In this document: in pieces, positions 34,666 to 43,400 of the stretch | Layout of the letters: every line of letters starts with the position of its first letter | Numbering within the stretch: the first letter of the stretch is position 1 | Source: JABWAJ01 sp038323375 | GTDB taxonomy: Bacteria > Bacteroidota > Bacteroidia > Chitinophagales > Saprospiraceae | Assembly (NCBI GenBank): GCA_038323375.1 | Contig: JBBQGV010000001.1 | Location: 85,753-149,752, forward strand | Length of the DNA stretch: 64,000 nt | Direction of reading: 5' to 3' | Position numbers and translations under genes: made by a program | Notes under the pieces: generated by a model | Database searches by the model: none | What the model was told of the DNA's origin: nothing | What the model saw: only the letters and a program-made list of their open reading frames with translations

Positions 34666-36165
34666 TTACTGATTTTCAATGCTTTGAATAGCTCCTTTTA
34701 AATCGTTTTCCCAAGCCTGGTAAGCATCCTGGTAAGCCCCGTTTCTATTCAACGGTTCGTACGCCAGCAAAACACTGCCGCCTTTTACCGCTTCTGAGAT
34801 GGAACTAAAAACACCCGTTGCCACACCGGCCGCTTTTGCAGCACCGACGGCTCCAGTCGTTTCCACCACTTCAATTCGGCTGCCGACGAGGTTGGAGATG
34901 GTGTTGGAAAAAATGGGTGATTGGAACAAGTTGTCGTTTCCAACCCGAATGATTTGGACATTCAATCCCATTTCTTTCAAAATACCCATGCCATAAACAA
35001 AAGAAAAAGCAATGCCTTCCAGCGTGGCCCGGTAAAAATGTGCGCGGGTATGGCGATTGAAATGCAGGTTGTTAATCCTGGACCCGATATCTATATTCCC
35101 CAGCATTCTTTCGGCACCATTGCCAAAAGGCAGGATGCGCAAACCATCCGAACCGGGTGGTGACGACGCTGCCTGTTGCTCCATATTTTCATAAGTTTCC
35201 ACACCAGAGGTCAGTTGTTGCCTAGTCCAACTATACTGGATGCCTGCGCCATTGATACATAACAGGATGCCAATGCGGGGATTCAGTGTTTCATGGTTGA
35301 CGTGTACAAATCCATTTACCCTTGATTGCCGATCGAAATCCGGCTGGTCAACGACCCCGTAAACGACCCCGGAAGTGCCCCCGGTTGCGGCAATTTCACC
35401 GGGATTCAAGACATTGAGCGATAGGGCATTATTCGGCTGATCGCCTGCCCGGTAGGCCACCGGAATGCCTTCAGCAAGCCCGGTTGCTGCTGCTGCGTTT
35501 ATGGTTACCTTGCCTTGTCGGGAAAAAGCATTTGTGATATCCGGGATGATTTTTTGATCAAAACCAAAATAATCCAGTAAGAATCCCGCCACCTCATTTT
35601 TTTTGAAATCCCAGAATATGCCTTCTGAAAGCCCGCCGGGAGTGGTCAATATTTCACCGGTCAGCTTCATGGCAATGTATTCGCCAGGAAGCATGAATTT
35701 GTGCGTTTTTTCATACACATCCGGCTCGTTTTGCTGCACCCATTTTAAACGAGAAGCCGTAAAATTGCCGGGGGAATTGAGCAAATGCGAAAGGCATTTT
35801 TCCTGCCCGATTTCATCAAAAGCCTGATTTCCAATTTCAACGGCCCGGCCATCACACCAAATAATGGCAGGCCGCAAAACCTGCTGATTATTGTCCACTA
35901 AAACCAACCCGTGCATTTGGTAAGCAATGCCAATACCCTTTATCTCGGCAGGTTTCGCGCCTGATTTTTCCAATAGTTTCTTAGTAGCAAGACATACGTT
36001 GTTCCACCATGTTTCCGGGTGTTGTTCGGCCCAGACCGGTTTAGGGGAAAGGATGTCCATTTCTTTTTCAGGGGATTGTACGACGGCGATTTTTTCGCCA
36101 GTTTCTATGCTGACCAATGCCGCTTTAATGGAGGAGGAACCAATGTCGTAGCCGAGTAAATACAT
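34666..36165 (-). CDS. xylB: Xylulokinase
   Basis: FGGY-family kinase that phosphorylates D-xylulose for the pentose-phosphate pathway. LGYDIGSSSIKAA is the N-terminal phosphate loop, YQMHGLVLVD and WCDGRA the sugar-binding part, GDQPNNAL holds the catalytic aspartate, and GGTSGVVYG the adenosine site. At 499 residues it has normal length. It is the first gene of xylBA; a TAAATTTG -7-like element lies 30 bases upstream (36195-36202) without a clear -33 box. No xylose transporter or regulator is adjacent. Confidence 0.95.
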   Translation of the reverse strand: MYLLGYDIGSSSIKAALVSIETGEKIAVVQSPEKEMDILSPKPVWAEQHPETWWNNVCLATKKLLEKSGAKPAEIKGIGIAYQMHGLVLVDNNQQVLRPAIIWCDGRAVEIGNQAFDEIGQEKCLSHLLNSPGNFTASRLKWVQQNEPDVYEKTHKFMLPGEYIAMKLTGEILTTPGGLSEGIFWDFKKNEVAGFLLDYFGFDQKIIPDITNAFSRQGKVTINAAAATGLAEGIPVAYRAGDQPNNALSLNVLNPGEIAATGGTSGVVYGVVDQPDFDRQSRVNGFVHVNHETLNPRIGILLCINGAGIQYSWTRQQLTSGVETYENMEQQAASSPPGSDGLRILPFGNGAERMLGNIDIGSRINNLHFNRHTRAHFYRATLEGIAFSFVYGMGILKEMGLNVQIIRVGNDNLFQSPIFSNTISNLVGSRIEVVETTGAVGAAKAAGVATGVFSSISEAVKGGSVLLAYEPLNRNGAYQDAYQAWENDLKGAIQSIENQ

Positions 36166-36233
36166 TTATTATTTTTATTATTTTTGCTCATCAGCAAATT
36201 TAATTGTTAATTATTATCTTGAAACAGCTAATC

Positions 36234-37307
36234 TCACTCCCCGCCATCCGCACTCTCATTTTCATCGCCTTTTTTGATCCCCCGAAGCATCAACGGCCCG
36301 GCGGTCGCTGTAGTGAAACGCACGTTGGCCGCGCCGGAAGTGTACTGCACCAAAGCCTGACCAAGGCTTTGAAATACAAAATTCGGATCTACAAAAATCC
36401 AGGATGGCGCGCTGTTGGCCGGGTGTTCGGTCAAACTGAGGATGAGTTGCGTCATCAGTACGATGTCTAAGTTGGAAATCTGGTTTTCTCCGCTCACCTC
36501 AGCGGCCAGCATTTCATAAGGCGATGTAAAAGGCACCACGCCAAGCAGGTGTCGCCGGATTTTAATCACGTCCAATGTGCTGACACCGTTGACGTAGTTG
36601 TTGTCTTTAGCCGCTTTTAGCGTGTAGGCGGTTCCCGGAGTAAGACTGGCTGTAAAGCTAAAATTGCCGTTCACATCAGTGGTATCGAAGGCATCCGAAA
36701 CGCCTTCGATGCCGATGACGACCCCCGCGACCCCCGCTTGGACGGCTCCGAATGTTACTGTACCGGTCGCCGTGTAATCAACTGGCGGCTTCACCGCGCC
36801 GGTATTTTGGATGGCAACATCAACGGAGTCAAGCGTAGCGGCATGGCTGGTTCCTCGTGGATTAAACTGCACCGCACCGTTTGGCGCAATGACCACAAAA
36901 GTCGGGGTTCCGAGAAATTCACCAAAAGTTCCTGTGGTGTAAGGGAGAACCGCTGAAAGGCTGCCCCCCTGGCTGCCAACTCCCGGAAAAGTATGGCCGT
37001 AGAGCTGTTTGTACGTGTTGACTTTGGCGTTGTTGTCGAAAGCTTGGATGCTCAGGCTGATAAATTCAACATCGGCATCGCCGCCACCCCATTCCTGGTA
37101 GAAAGGTTCCATCAAAGGAGCCATCGTAATACAAGGTGGGCAGGTGGTAAAGAACAGCTTGAGCACCACCGTTTTGCCCTGGTCTAACAAGTCATCGTAC
37201 AGGTGGATGGTTTGTCCGGTTGAAGTCGTAACGGTGAAATCTGGTGCAGGTTGCGCAAGCAATTGTGTCAGTGCGAAACAAGCAAGGAGTGTGGAAAAAC
37301 TTTTCAT
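36234..37307 (-). CDS. Secreted thioredoxin-fold protein with dockerin-like tail
   Basis: A 357-residue exported protein. A signal peptide (cut near LLA at residue 18) is followed by a TlpA/AhpC-like thioredoxin domain (about 20-165) with the redox pair in FFTTCPPCITMAP, and a carboxypeptidase-regulatory-like beta domain (about 178-245). After this comes a dockerin-type-I-like segment (about 245-300: NGVSTLDVIKIRRHLLG and ISNLDIVLMTQLIL). The C-terminus is not a clear T9SS domain. It probably acts in the periplasm or on the surface as a thiol oxidoreductase. The combination is uncommon. A promoter lies about 50 bases upstream. Confidence 0.82.
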   Translation of the reverse strand: MKSFSTLLACFALTQLLAQPAPDFTVTTSTGQTIHLYDDLLDQGKTVVLKLFFTTCPPCITMAPLMEPFYQEWGGGDADVEFISLSIQAFDNNAKVNTYKQLYGHTFPGVGSQGGSLSAVLPYTTGTFGEFLGTPTFVVIAPNGAVQFNPRGTSHAATLDSVDVAIQNTGAVKPPVDYTATGTVTFGAVQAGVAGVVIGIEGVSDAFDTTDVNGNFSFTASLTPGTAYTLKAAKDNNYVNGVSTLDVIKIRRHLLGVVPFTSPYEMLAAEVSGENQISNLDIVLMTQLILSLTEHPANSAPSWIFVDPNFVFQSLGQALVQYTSGAANVRFTTATAGPLMLRGIKKGDENESADGGE

Positions 37308-37355
37308 AGGACAATGACATTTTAGTTAAAGAGAAAAAAAGCGCATTGTATTCAT

Positions 37356-37385
37356 CAAATATACGCTATTTCTTTACTGACCAAG
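37356..37385 (-). promoter_or_regulatory. Putative promoter for the thioredoxin/dockerin-like gene
   Basis: On the minus strand CTTG (37382-37385) precedes TATATTTG (37356-37363) by 18 bases, close to the Bacteroidota consensus. It lies 49 bases before the ATG. Confidence 0.5.
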
Positions 37386-37428
37386 TAAGGAAAGGGCTTA
37401 CTTTTGGACGGTATTTAAAAAATAGACT

Positions 37429-38160
37429 TTGCACCCAACGAGTATTCAACAGGTTGTTTTTCAGGATTTAGGGCGTATGGACTACCAGCAGGCATGGGAT
37501 TACCAAACCGGCCTGCACCGTGAATTGGTCGCCCTTAAATTGGAGAACCGGCAGCGCACAAGCGACGGTTTGTCCCCCTTGCCCCAGCGACATTACCTGC
37601 TGTTCTGCGAACACCCGCCGGTTTACACCCTCGGCAAAAGCGGCACAGACGCCAACCTGTTGTTGGACGAAAAATCGCTGGAGAGCCAGGGATTCCAGTT
37701 TTTTCGCATTAACAGGGGAGGGGACATCACCTATCACGGACCCGGGCAAATTGTCGGATACCCGATTTTTGACCTGGATTGTTTTTTTACTGACGTTCAC
37801 CGCTACGTCCGCAGCTTGGAAGAAGCCGTTATTCGCACCCTGGCGGAATACGGGATTGTGGCCGATCGGGAGCAAGGGTATACCGGCGTTTGGCTTACGG
37901 CAACCGGATGGTTACCCCGCCGAAAAATTTGTGCCATCGGTGTTCACCTGAGCCGCTGGGTGACCCTCCATGGTTTTGCATTCAACGTGAACACCGACCT
38001 GAACCATTTTCAAAACATTATTCCCTGCGGCATTGCTGATGCGGATAAAAGCGTGACCTCTATGCAGCAGGAATTGAACCGGCCTATTGACCCTGAAGAA
38101 GTAAAAGCTAAGTTAAAAGTGCATTTTTCCGACCTTTTTGGATTTGAATTTTCGGAATAA
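37429..38160 (+). CDS. lipB: Octanoyl-[ACP]:protein octanoyltransferase
   Basis: Transfers octanoate from ACP to lipoyl domains, e.g. of pyruvate dehydrogenase, before LipA inserts sulphur. The RGGDITYHGPGQIVGYP signature, the catalytic lysine in RKICAIGVH and the catalytic cysteine in IIPCGIADADKSVTSM are present. Translation begins with TTG 37429 or a little later; no ATG gives a full N-terminus. Length of 243 is normal. It is followed by small genes on the same strand. PdhB, part of a likely lipoyl enzyme complex, is encoded later in this window. Confidence 0.95.
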   Translation: MHPTSIQQVVFQDLGRMDYQQAWDYQTGLHRELVALKLENRQRTSDGLSPLPQRHYLLFCEHPPVYTLGKSGTDANLLLDEKSLESQGFQFFRINRGGDITYHGPGQIVGYPIFDLDCFFTDVHRYVRSLEEAVIRTLAEYGIVADREQGYTGVWLTATGWLPRRKICAIGVHLSRWVTLHGFAFNVNTDLNHFQNIIPCGIADADKSVTSMQQELNRPIDPEEVKAKLKVHFSDLFGFEFSE

Positions 38161-38206
38161 AAGGTTACCTTCGCGGGCTTTTTGAACTTTGCACATTCCG
38201 CTTTCC

Positions 38207-38614
38207 ATGAAGAAAGATATCCCAATTTTAAAAGTGGAGGACCTGGCAGTTGCCGTCGTGCCTCGCGGGCCGGAAGGTCTTGATGACGAACTTTGGGATA
38301 TATACATCCTGAATCTTCGCGATGCTGCGATTCACAGTGTATTGATCAACTCTAAAGGGTACGGAGAAATTGAAGGTGAAAAAGTGCGGACAACCGTGCT
38401 GCGCCATTTTTTTGAAGAAATTGCCCCGATGAGTTTCGTTCCGGTTGAACCCATTCAGTCCCGGCTTTTCCACCTGACCAATGAGTATTGGATCAGTTTT
38501 GTGTTCGACGGATATATGTACGATAAAAAATACATTTTTGTTGAAGGCAGCATCTCCGAGTCGAATTTTACCTCTATTCCATTCATCAACCGAAAAGGGG
38601 TCATGATCCGCTAA
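38207..38614 (+). CDS. Conserved hypothetical protein
   Basis: A 135-residue soluble protein, rich in beta strands and acidic residues (KKDIPILKVEDLAVAVVP, then LWDIYILNLRD, GYMYDKKYIFVEGSISESNFTSIPFI). No signal peptide, membrane segment or catalytic motif is visible. ATG 38207 follows lipB by 46 bases and the thioesterase gene follows by 35, so these probably share a transcript. Function not recognised. Confidence 0.75.
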   Translation: MKKDIPILKVEDLAVAVVPRGPEGLDDELWDIYILNLRDAAIHSVLINSKGYGEIEGEKVRTTVLRHFFEEIAPMSFVPVEPIQSRLFHLTNEYWISFVFDGYMYDKKYIFVEGSISESNFTSIPFINRKGVMIR

Positions 38615-38649
38615 GCGGTTGCCCTTCTTTTACACCATAAAGACAAGCC

Positions 38650-39183
38650 ATGAGCCAGACATTAAAACCCAAAAAAGTTGCAGATTCCAAAACCGTAATG
38701 ACGGAAATGGTGATGCCGAACGATACCAATTCCATGCACAACCTGATGGGCGGCAATCTGTTGCGCTGGATGGACATCGCAAGTGCGATCTGTGCCGGAA
38801 GACACTGCGAAGCCTACGTCGTGACGGCATCGGTAGACCACGTTTCCTTTACCCGCCCAATCCGACTGGGAGAGGTCGTTACCATCGAAACCAGCGTAAC
38901 CCGGTCTTTTAACAGCTCGGTGGAAGTGTACGTTGAAGTTTTTGCAGCCGACGTAAAAGGTGGGAATCCGCACCGCTGCAACCACGCCTATTATACTTTT
39001 GTGGCGCTGGACGATATAAACGGCAAGCCCCAAACGGCTCCTGAAGTTATCCCGCTCACCGAAATTGAACAACAACGGTACGATAGCGCGCCACGTCGCC
39101 GGGAAGTGCGCCTCATTCTTAGTGGCAGAATGAAACTGGAGCAATCCACAGAAATTCGGGCATTCTTTGATCAATTATCCTAA
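38650..39183 (+). CDS. Acyl-CoA thioesterase, hotdog fold
   Basis: A 177-residue hotdog thioesterase of the ACOT/YciA type, hydrolysing acyl-CoA in the cytosol. The N-terminal MVMPNDTNSMHNLMGGNLLRWMDIASA segment carries the family's Asn/Asp active-site pattern, and HVSFTRPIRLGEVVTIE follows. It lies between the small hypothetical gene and purC; its stop overlaps the open frame upstream of purC, which starts 10 bases later. Substrate chain length cannot be told. Confidence 0.9.
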   Translation: MSQTLKPKKVADSKTVMTEMVMPNDTNSMHNLMGGNLLRWMDIASAICAGRHCEAYVVTASVDHVSFTRPIRLGEVVTIETSVTRSFNSSVEVYVEVFAADVKGGNPHRCNHAYYTFVALDDINGKPQTAPEVIPLTEIEQQRYDSAPRRREVRLILSGRMKLEQSTEIRAFFDQLS

Positions 39184-39193
39184 TTCGAGCAAT

Positions 39194-40141
39194 ATGGATT
39201 CCACCAGTAGCAAGGCTATTCTCCAAACGAATTTTCAGTTTCCGGGACAAAGTGCCGTTTACCACGGAAAAGTACGGGATGTATACACCGTTGGCGATAA
39301 GTTGGTGATGGTGGCAACAGACCGCATTTCGGCTTTTGACCACATCCTGCCGCGCCCGATTCCGTTCAAGGGGCAGGTGCTTAACCAGGTTGCCGCTCAT
39401 TTTTTGGAAGCCACCCGCGACATTGCACCCAATTGGCTCCTCAATACTCCCGATCCGAATGTTGCCATCGGGTACGCCTGCAAGCCATTTAGGGTGGAAA
39501 TGGTCATTAGGGGTTACTTAGCCGGGCATGCCTGGCGAGTTTATCAGACTGGCGAACGCAATCTTTGCGGTGTATTGATGCCGGATGGGATGCAGGAAAA
39601 TGACCGCTTTCCCGAACCCTTGATTACCCCGACTACAAAAGCGGATGAAGGACACGACGCCGATATTTCCAAAGCAGAAATCCTTGCACGCGGGTTGGTG
39701 AGCGCCGAAGATTACGCGGTGCTTGAAGATTACACGCACCGCCTGTTTGCACGCGGTTCGGCAATGGCCGAAGAAAGAGGCTTGCTTTTGGTGGATACAA
39801 AATACGAGTTTGGGAAAAAAGACGGGCTTGTTTATGTCATAGATGAGATCCATACGCCAGACAGCTCCCGCTATTTTTATGCGGAGGGTTACGAAGAACG
39901 GCAAGCAAAAGGTGAGCGCCAACAGCAGCTTTCCAAAGAATTTGTGCGGGAGTGGTTGATGGCCCACGGGTTCATGGGGCTGGAAAATCAACTCATGCCC
40001 GTGATGCCGGATGCTTTTGTGAAAGAAATATCGGAACGCTACATTGAGCTTTATGAACGCATTACCGGAAAATCATTTCAAAAAACCGGTACGGAGGAGA
40101 TCGAAGCGCGCATTTCTGCAAATGTGATTGCAGCTTTGTAA
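39194..40141 (+). CDS. purC: Phosphoribosylaminoimidazole-succinocarboxamide synthase
   Basis: ATP-dependent ligation of CAIR and aspartate in purine synthesis. YHGKVRDVYTVGDKLVMVATDRISAFDH is the N-terminal ATP-grasp-like part, with EMVIRGYLAGHAW, TPTTKADEGHD and LLLVDTKYEFG following, and DEIHTPDSSRYF near the end. The 315-residue size matches the long eukaryote-like form found in Bacteroidota. ATG 39194 is preferred over an in-frame start nine codons upstream that overlaps the thioesterase. A hairpin follows. Confidence 0.96.
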   Translation: MDSTSSKAILQTNFQFPGQSAVYHGKVRDVYTVGDKLVMVATDRISAFDHILPRPIPFKGQVLNQVAAHFLEATRDIAPNWLLNTPDPNVAIGYACKPFRVEMVIRGYLAGHAWRVYQTGERNLCGVLMPDGMQENDRFPEPLITPTTKADEGHDADISKAEILARGLVSAEDYAVLEDYTHRLFARGSAMAEERGLLLVDTKYEFGKKDGLVYVIDEIHTPDSSRYFYAEGYEERQAKGERQQQLSKEFVREWLMAHGFMGLENQLMPVMPDAFVKEISERYIELYERITGKSFQKTGTEEIEARISANVIAAL

Positions 40142-40181
40142 GTACCTGATTTTATATTAAAAAAGACCTGCAAAAAGTAAG

Positions 40182-40205
40182 CCCCACTGCCTTACGGTAA
40201 TGGGG
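40182..40205 (+). terminator. Hairpin after purC
   Basis: CCCCACTGCC-TTAC-GGTAATGGGG forms a compact stem 40 bases past the purC stop. There is no long T-run behind it, so termination strength is uncertain. Confidence 0.45.
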
Positions 40206-40495
40206 CCCTCTAAACGCGCTCTCTCTGATGTTATTCTTGATGCTTTTAAGTCAGTTCTGTGCCGATTGATTCCAAAATCTTGACCGAAAGGTAGTAATAT
40301 TCTATACACTTTGTCAAGATTTTGTCAAAAAAAGATGTCGTGGAAACAAAATTTTTTATATAGCAATAGCTGTTTCTACGCAACAATATCCGCTCATACA
40401 GATAATATCACGAAGCTCTGCCATCCGATTCAAAGTTTGCCTATCTTTATCAGATCATTTTCCCGTACCGATTTCTTCAAACAATTGTGATCTCT
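40206..40495. other. Leader region of the PKD-array gene
   Basis: About 290 AT-rich bases without a gene. CAAGATTTTGTCAAAAAA and TCAAGATTTTG repeat around 40270-40325, and a TATCTTTA -7-like element is at 40442-40449 (one mismatch to TAnnTTTG) with no clear -33 box. The promoter of the large secreted gene is expected here. Confidence 0.4.
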
Positions 40496-43400
40496 ATGAA
40501 ATGGCAACTTTTACTCTTTGCGACCTTCTGTTGCAGGTTCGCTTACGCCCAATTCAGTTTTTCTGACCAATCTCCCTGGCTTTTTTATCAGTCCACTTCA
40601 AGCGGCGCCCCCATAGGGGTTTCGGATATGAACGGAGATGGACTTGACGACATCATTCGCCTTGACCAGAGCCAGACGCTGCGGATAGACTACCAGGCAT
40701 TTGGCGGCTTTACCGGGTTCACTTACGGGCAATTATTGGGAAACCAGTGGAGTCTTTGTATTGCCGATGTGGATCGAAATGGCTACAACGATGTTTTTTC
40801 CGGAGGCGCTTACAATGGCCTCAAGTTATTGAAAGCCAACGCTTCCGGCACCAACTACACCCTGACTACGATTAGCGGCCTGCCGATTTTTTTGCAAGGT
40901 TCCAATTTTGCCGACATCAACAACGACGGCTTGATTGACCTTTTTGCCTGCAACGACGATGGCATCAGCCTTGCTTTTCGCAATACCGGAAGCGGCAATT
41001 ATGTCGCAGATACTTCGCTGATCTACCCTAAATCAACCGTGCCATCTGACAACTCTGGCAATTATGGCTCGGTCTGGCTGGATTACAACAACGATGGCCA
41101 CTTAGATCTGTACATTTCTAAATGCCGCCTCGGGGTCACGAATCCATTGGATGGCCGGCGATTAAATTTGTTGTTTAAAAATGACGGGTTTGGAAACTTC
41201 ACAGAAGTCGCGCAGCAGGCTGGGCTGAGACCGCTCGCACAGTCCTGGGCCGCTGATTTTGCCGACATTGATAACGATGGCGACCTCGATTGTTTTATCA
41301 TTACCCACGACGGAACCAGCAAGTTATACGTCAACAATAATTTCGGAACTTTTATTGAAATTACTGCTCAAAGCGGCATGACTGCAGCCCTTGCAGCAGC
41401 CGGAGCAGGGCTTCAGACAAAGTTTGAAGACTTTGATAATGATGGCTTTGTAGACCTTCTTTTTACTTCTCTGGGAAACAACCATTGTCTTTTTCGGAAT
41501 AATGGCGACCAGACTTTTACGAATCAACCCAATGCATTTCCAACATTTGTTCGCATTCATACCGCATCAACCGGCGACCTGGATAACGATGGCCATATTG
41601 ATGTCATTGCAGGTTTCGGGAATGGCTATAACAACCACGGGACTACCCCAGATAAGCTGTTTATCAACAACAATACCAGCAATAACCACTTCAAAGTACG
41701 CCTTCGCGGGGTCGTATCCAACATCAACGGCATTGGCGCTCGGTTGGAAGTATATGGTCCCTGGGGGAAACAAATCCGAGAAGTACGCAGCGGGGAAAGC
41801 TATGGAATCCAGACCTCGATGACCAAACACTTTGGTCTGGGGCAGGCCGGATTTATTGATAGTTTGGTTGTGCGATGGCCTTCAGGTGTGGTGGATAAAG
41901 TGGTAAATCCGACCATTAATTCAACGCTTGAAGTTGAAGAAGCAAGCTTTTGTTCGCCAACGCTCAACTTCCAGTCGCTGATCAGTAACGACAATGTGGC
42001 AACTTTTGCCGATGAAAGCACCATAGGTGCCAATCAATGGCTGTGGAATTTTGGGGATGGAGCCACTTCTATCCTGCCCAACCCGGTACACGAATATGCA
42101 GAACCCGGCTTGTATTTGGTATGCCTACAGGTGAGTGGTATTTGCGGAAGCGGCCAGATTTGCAAAACGGTCAATGTAAACTGCCAGCCTTTGATTGCCG
42201 GTTTTTCGGACGCCGCCGATGGTTTGATGGTCGCTTTTGACGACCAAACCTTTGGCGGGCCTAACGAATGGCACTGGGACTTTGGCGATGGCACAACCTC
42301 GACGGAGCAAAATCCGCAGCATACTTTTTCAACGCCAGGCATCTACCAGATTTGTTTTGAAGCCAGCAACAATTGTGGAACTTCACAGATTTGTGAGATG
42401 ATTACGGTGGCCTGTACCAGCATTGAAGCCGGATTCTCCTATACCCCCAATAATCTTTCGGTTGTTTTTAGCGGCAATGCCAATTTTAACATCACTTCCT
42501 ATTCCTGGACGTTTGGAGACAACAGCACTTCGACAGCACAAAATCCAATCCATACCTTTGCCCTTCCGGGTGCCTACAACGTTTGCCTGATTGCAGATGG
42601 CCCATGCGGGACGGTATCCGTTTGCCAGATGATCATGGTGACTTGTGCTGCGCCTCAGGCTACGTTCTCTTCTGTTACACAGGGGATTGGGTTAACCCAC
42701 GTCTTTACGTCCCAGCCTTCTGCTGGGGTAGATACGTATAGCTGGACGTTTGGAGATGGAGGAACCTCCACACAGCCGAACCCAACGCATGCCTATACGG
42801 GACCGGGTGATTTCCAGGTATGCCTGATGGTCAGCGGCGTGTGTGGCAATTCCCAGACCTGCCAAACCCTGACGGTGACTTGTCCGGCGCCGCAGGCTGA
42901 TTTTGCATTTACCCTTAGCCAACTGAGCGTTTCGTTTGCAGATCAGTCTGTGAACAGTCCTACCCAATGGGAATGGTCGTTTGGCGACGGCGTTAATTCT
43001 AACCTCCAGAACCCTCAACATGTTTTTCTGTTTCCCGGGAGTTTCGAGGTTTGCCTGACAACGACGAGCAATTGCGGATCTTCTCAGGTTTGCGAAACCT
43101 TAGTAGTTAGTTGCAGCGCGCCACAGGCGGCTTTTACCCAGACGTCCAACCAATTGAGCGTGACTTTTCAAGATGCGTCCACCAACGGTGCAACCCAATG
43201 GTTCTGGAGTTTTAGCGACGGCAACACGTCTAACAACCAAAATCCTCAGCATACTTACGCTCAACCGGGCACTTATCAGGTTTGCCTCGATGCCATCAGT
43301 ATTTGCGGCCTTACGCAAACCTGCAGTTCGCTCACCCTCACCTGCGCAGCACCATTGGCAGACTTTGCGTTGCAACAAACCGGGTTGCAGTTTACTTTTC

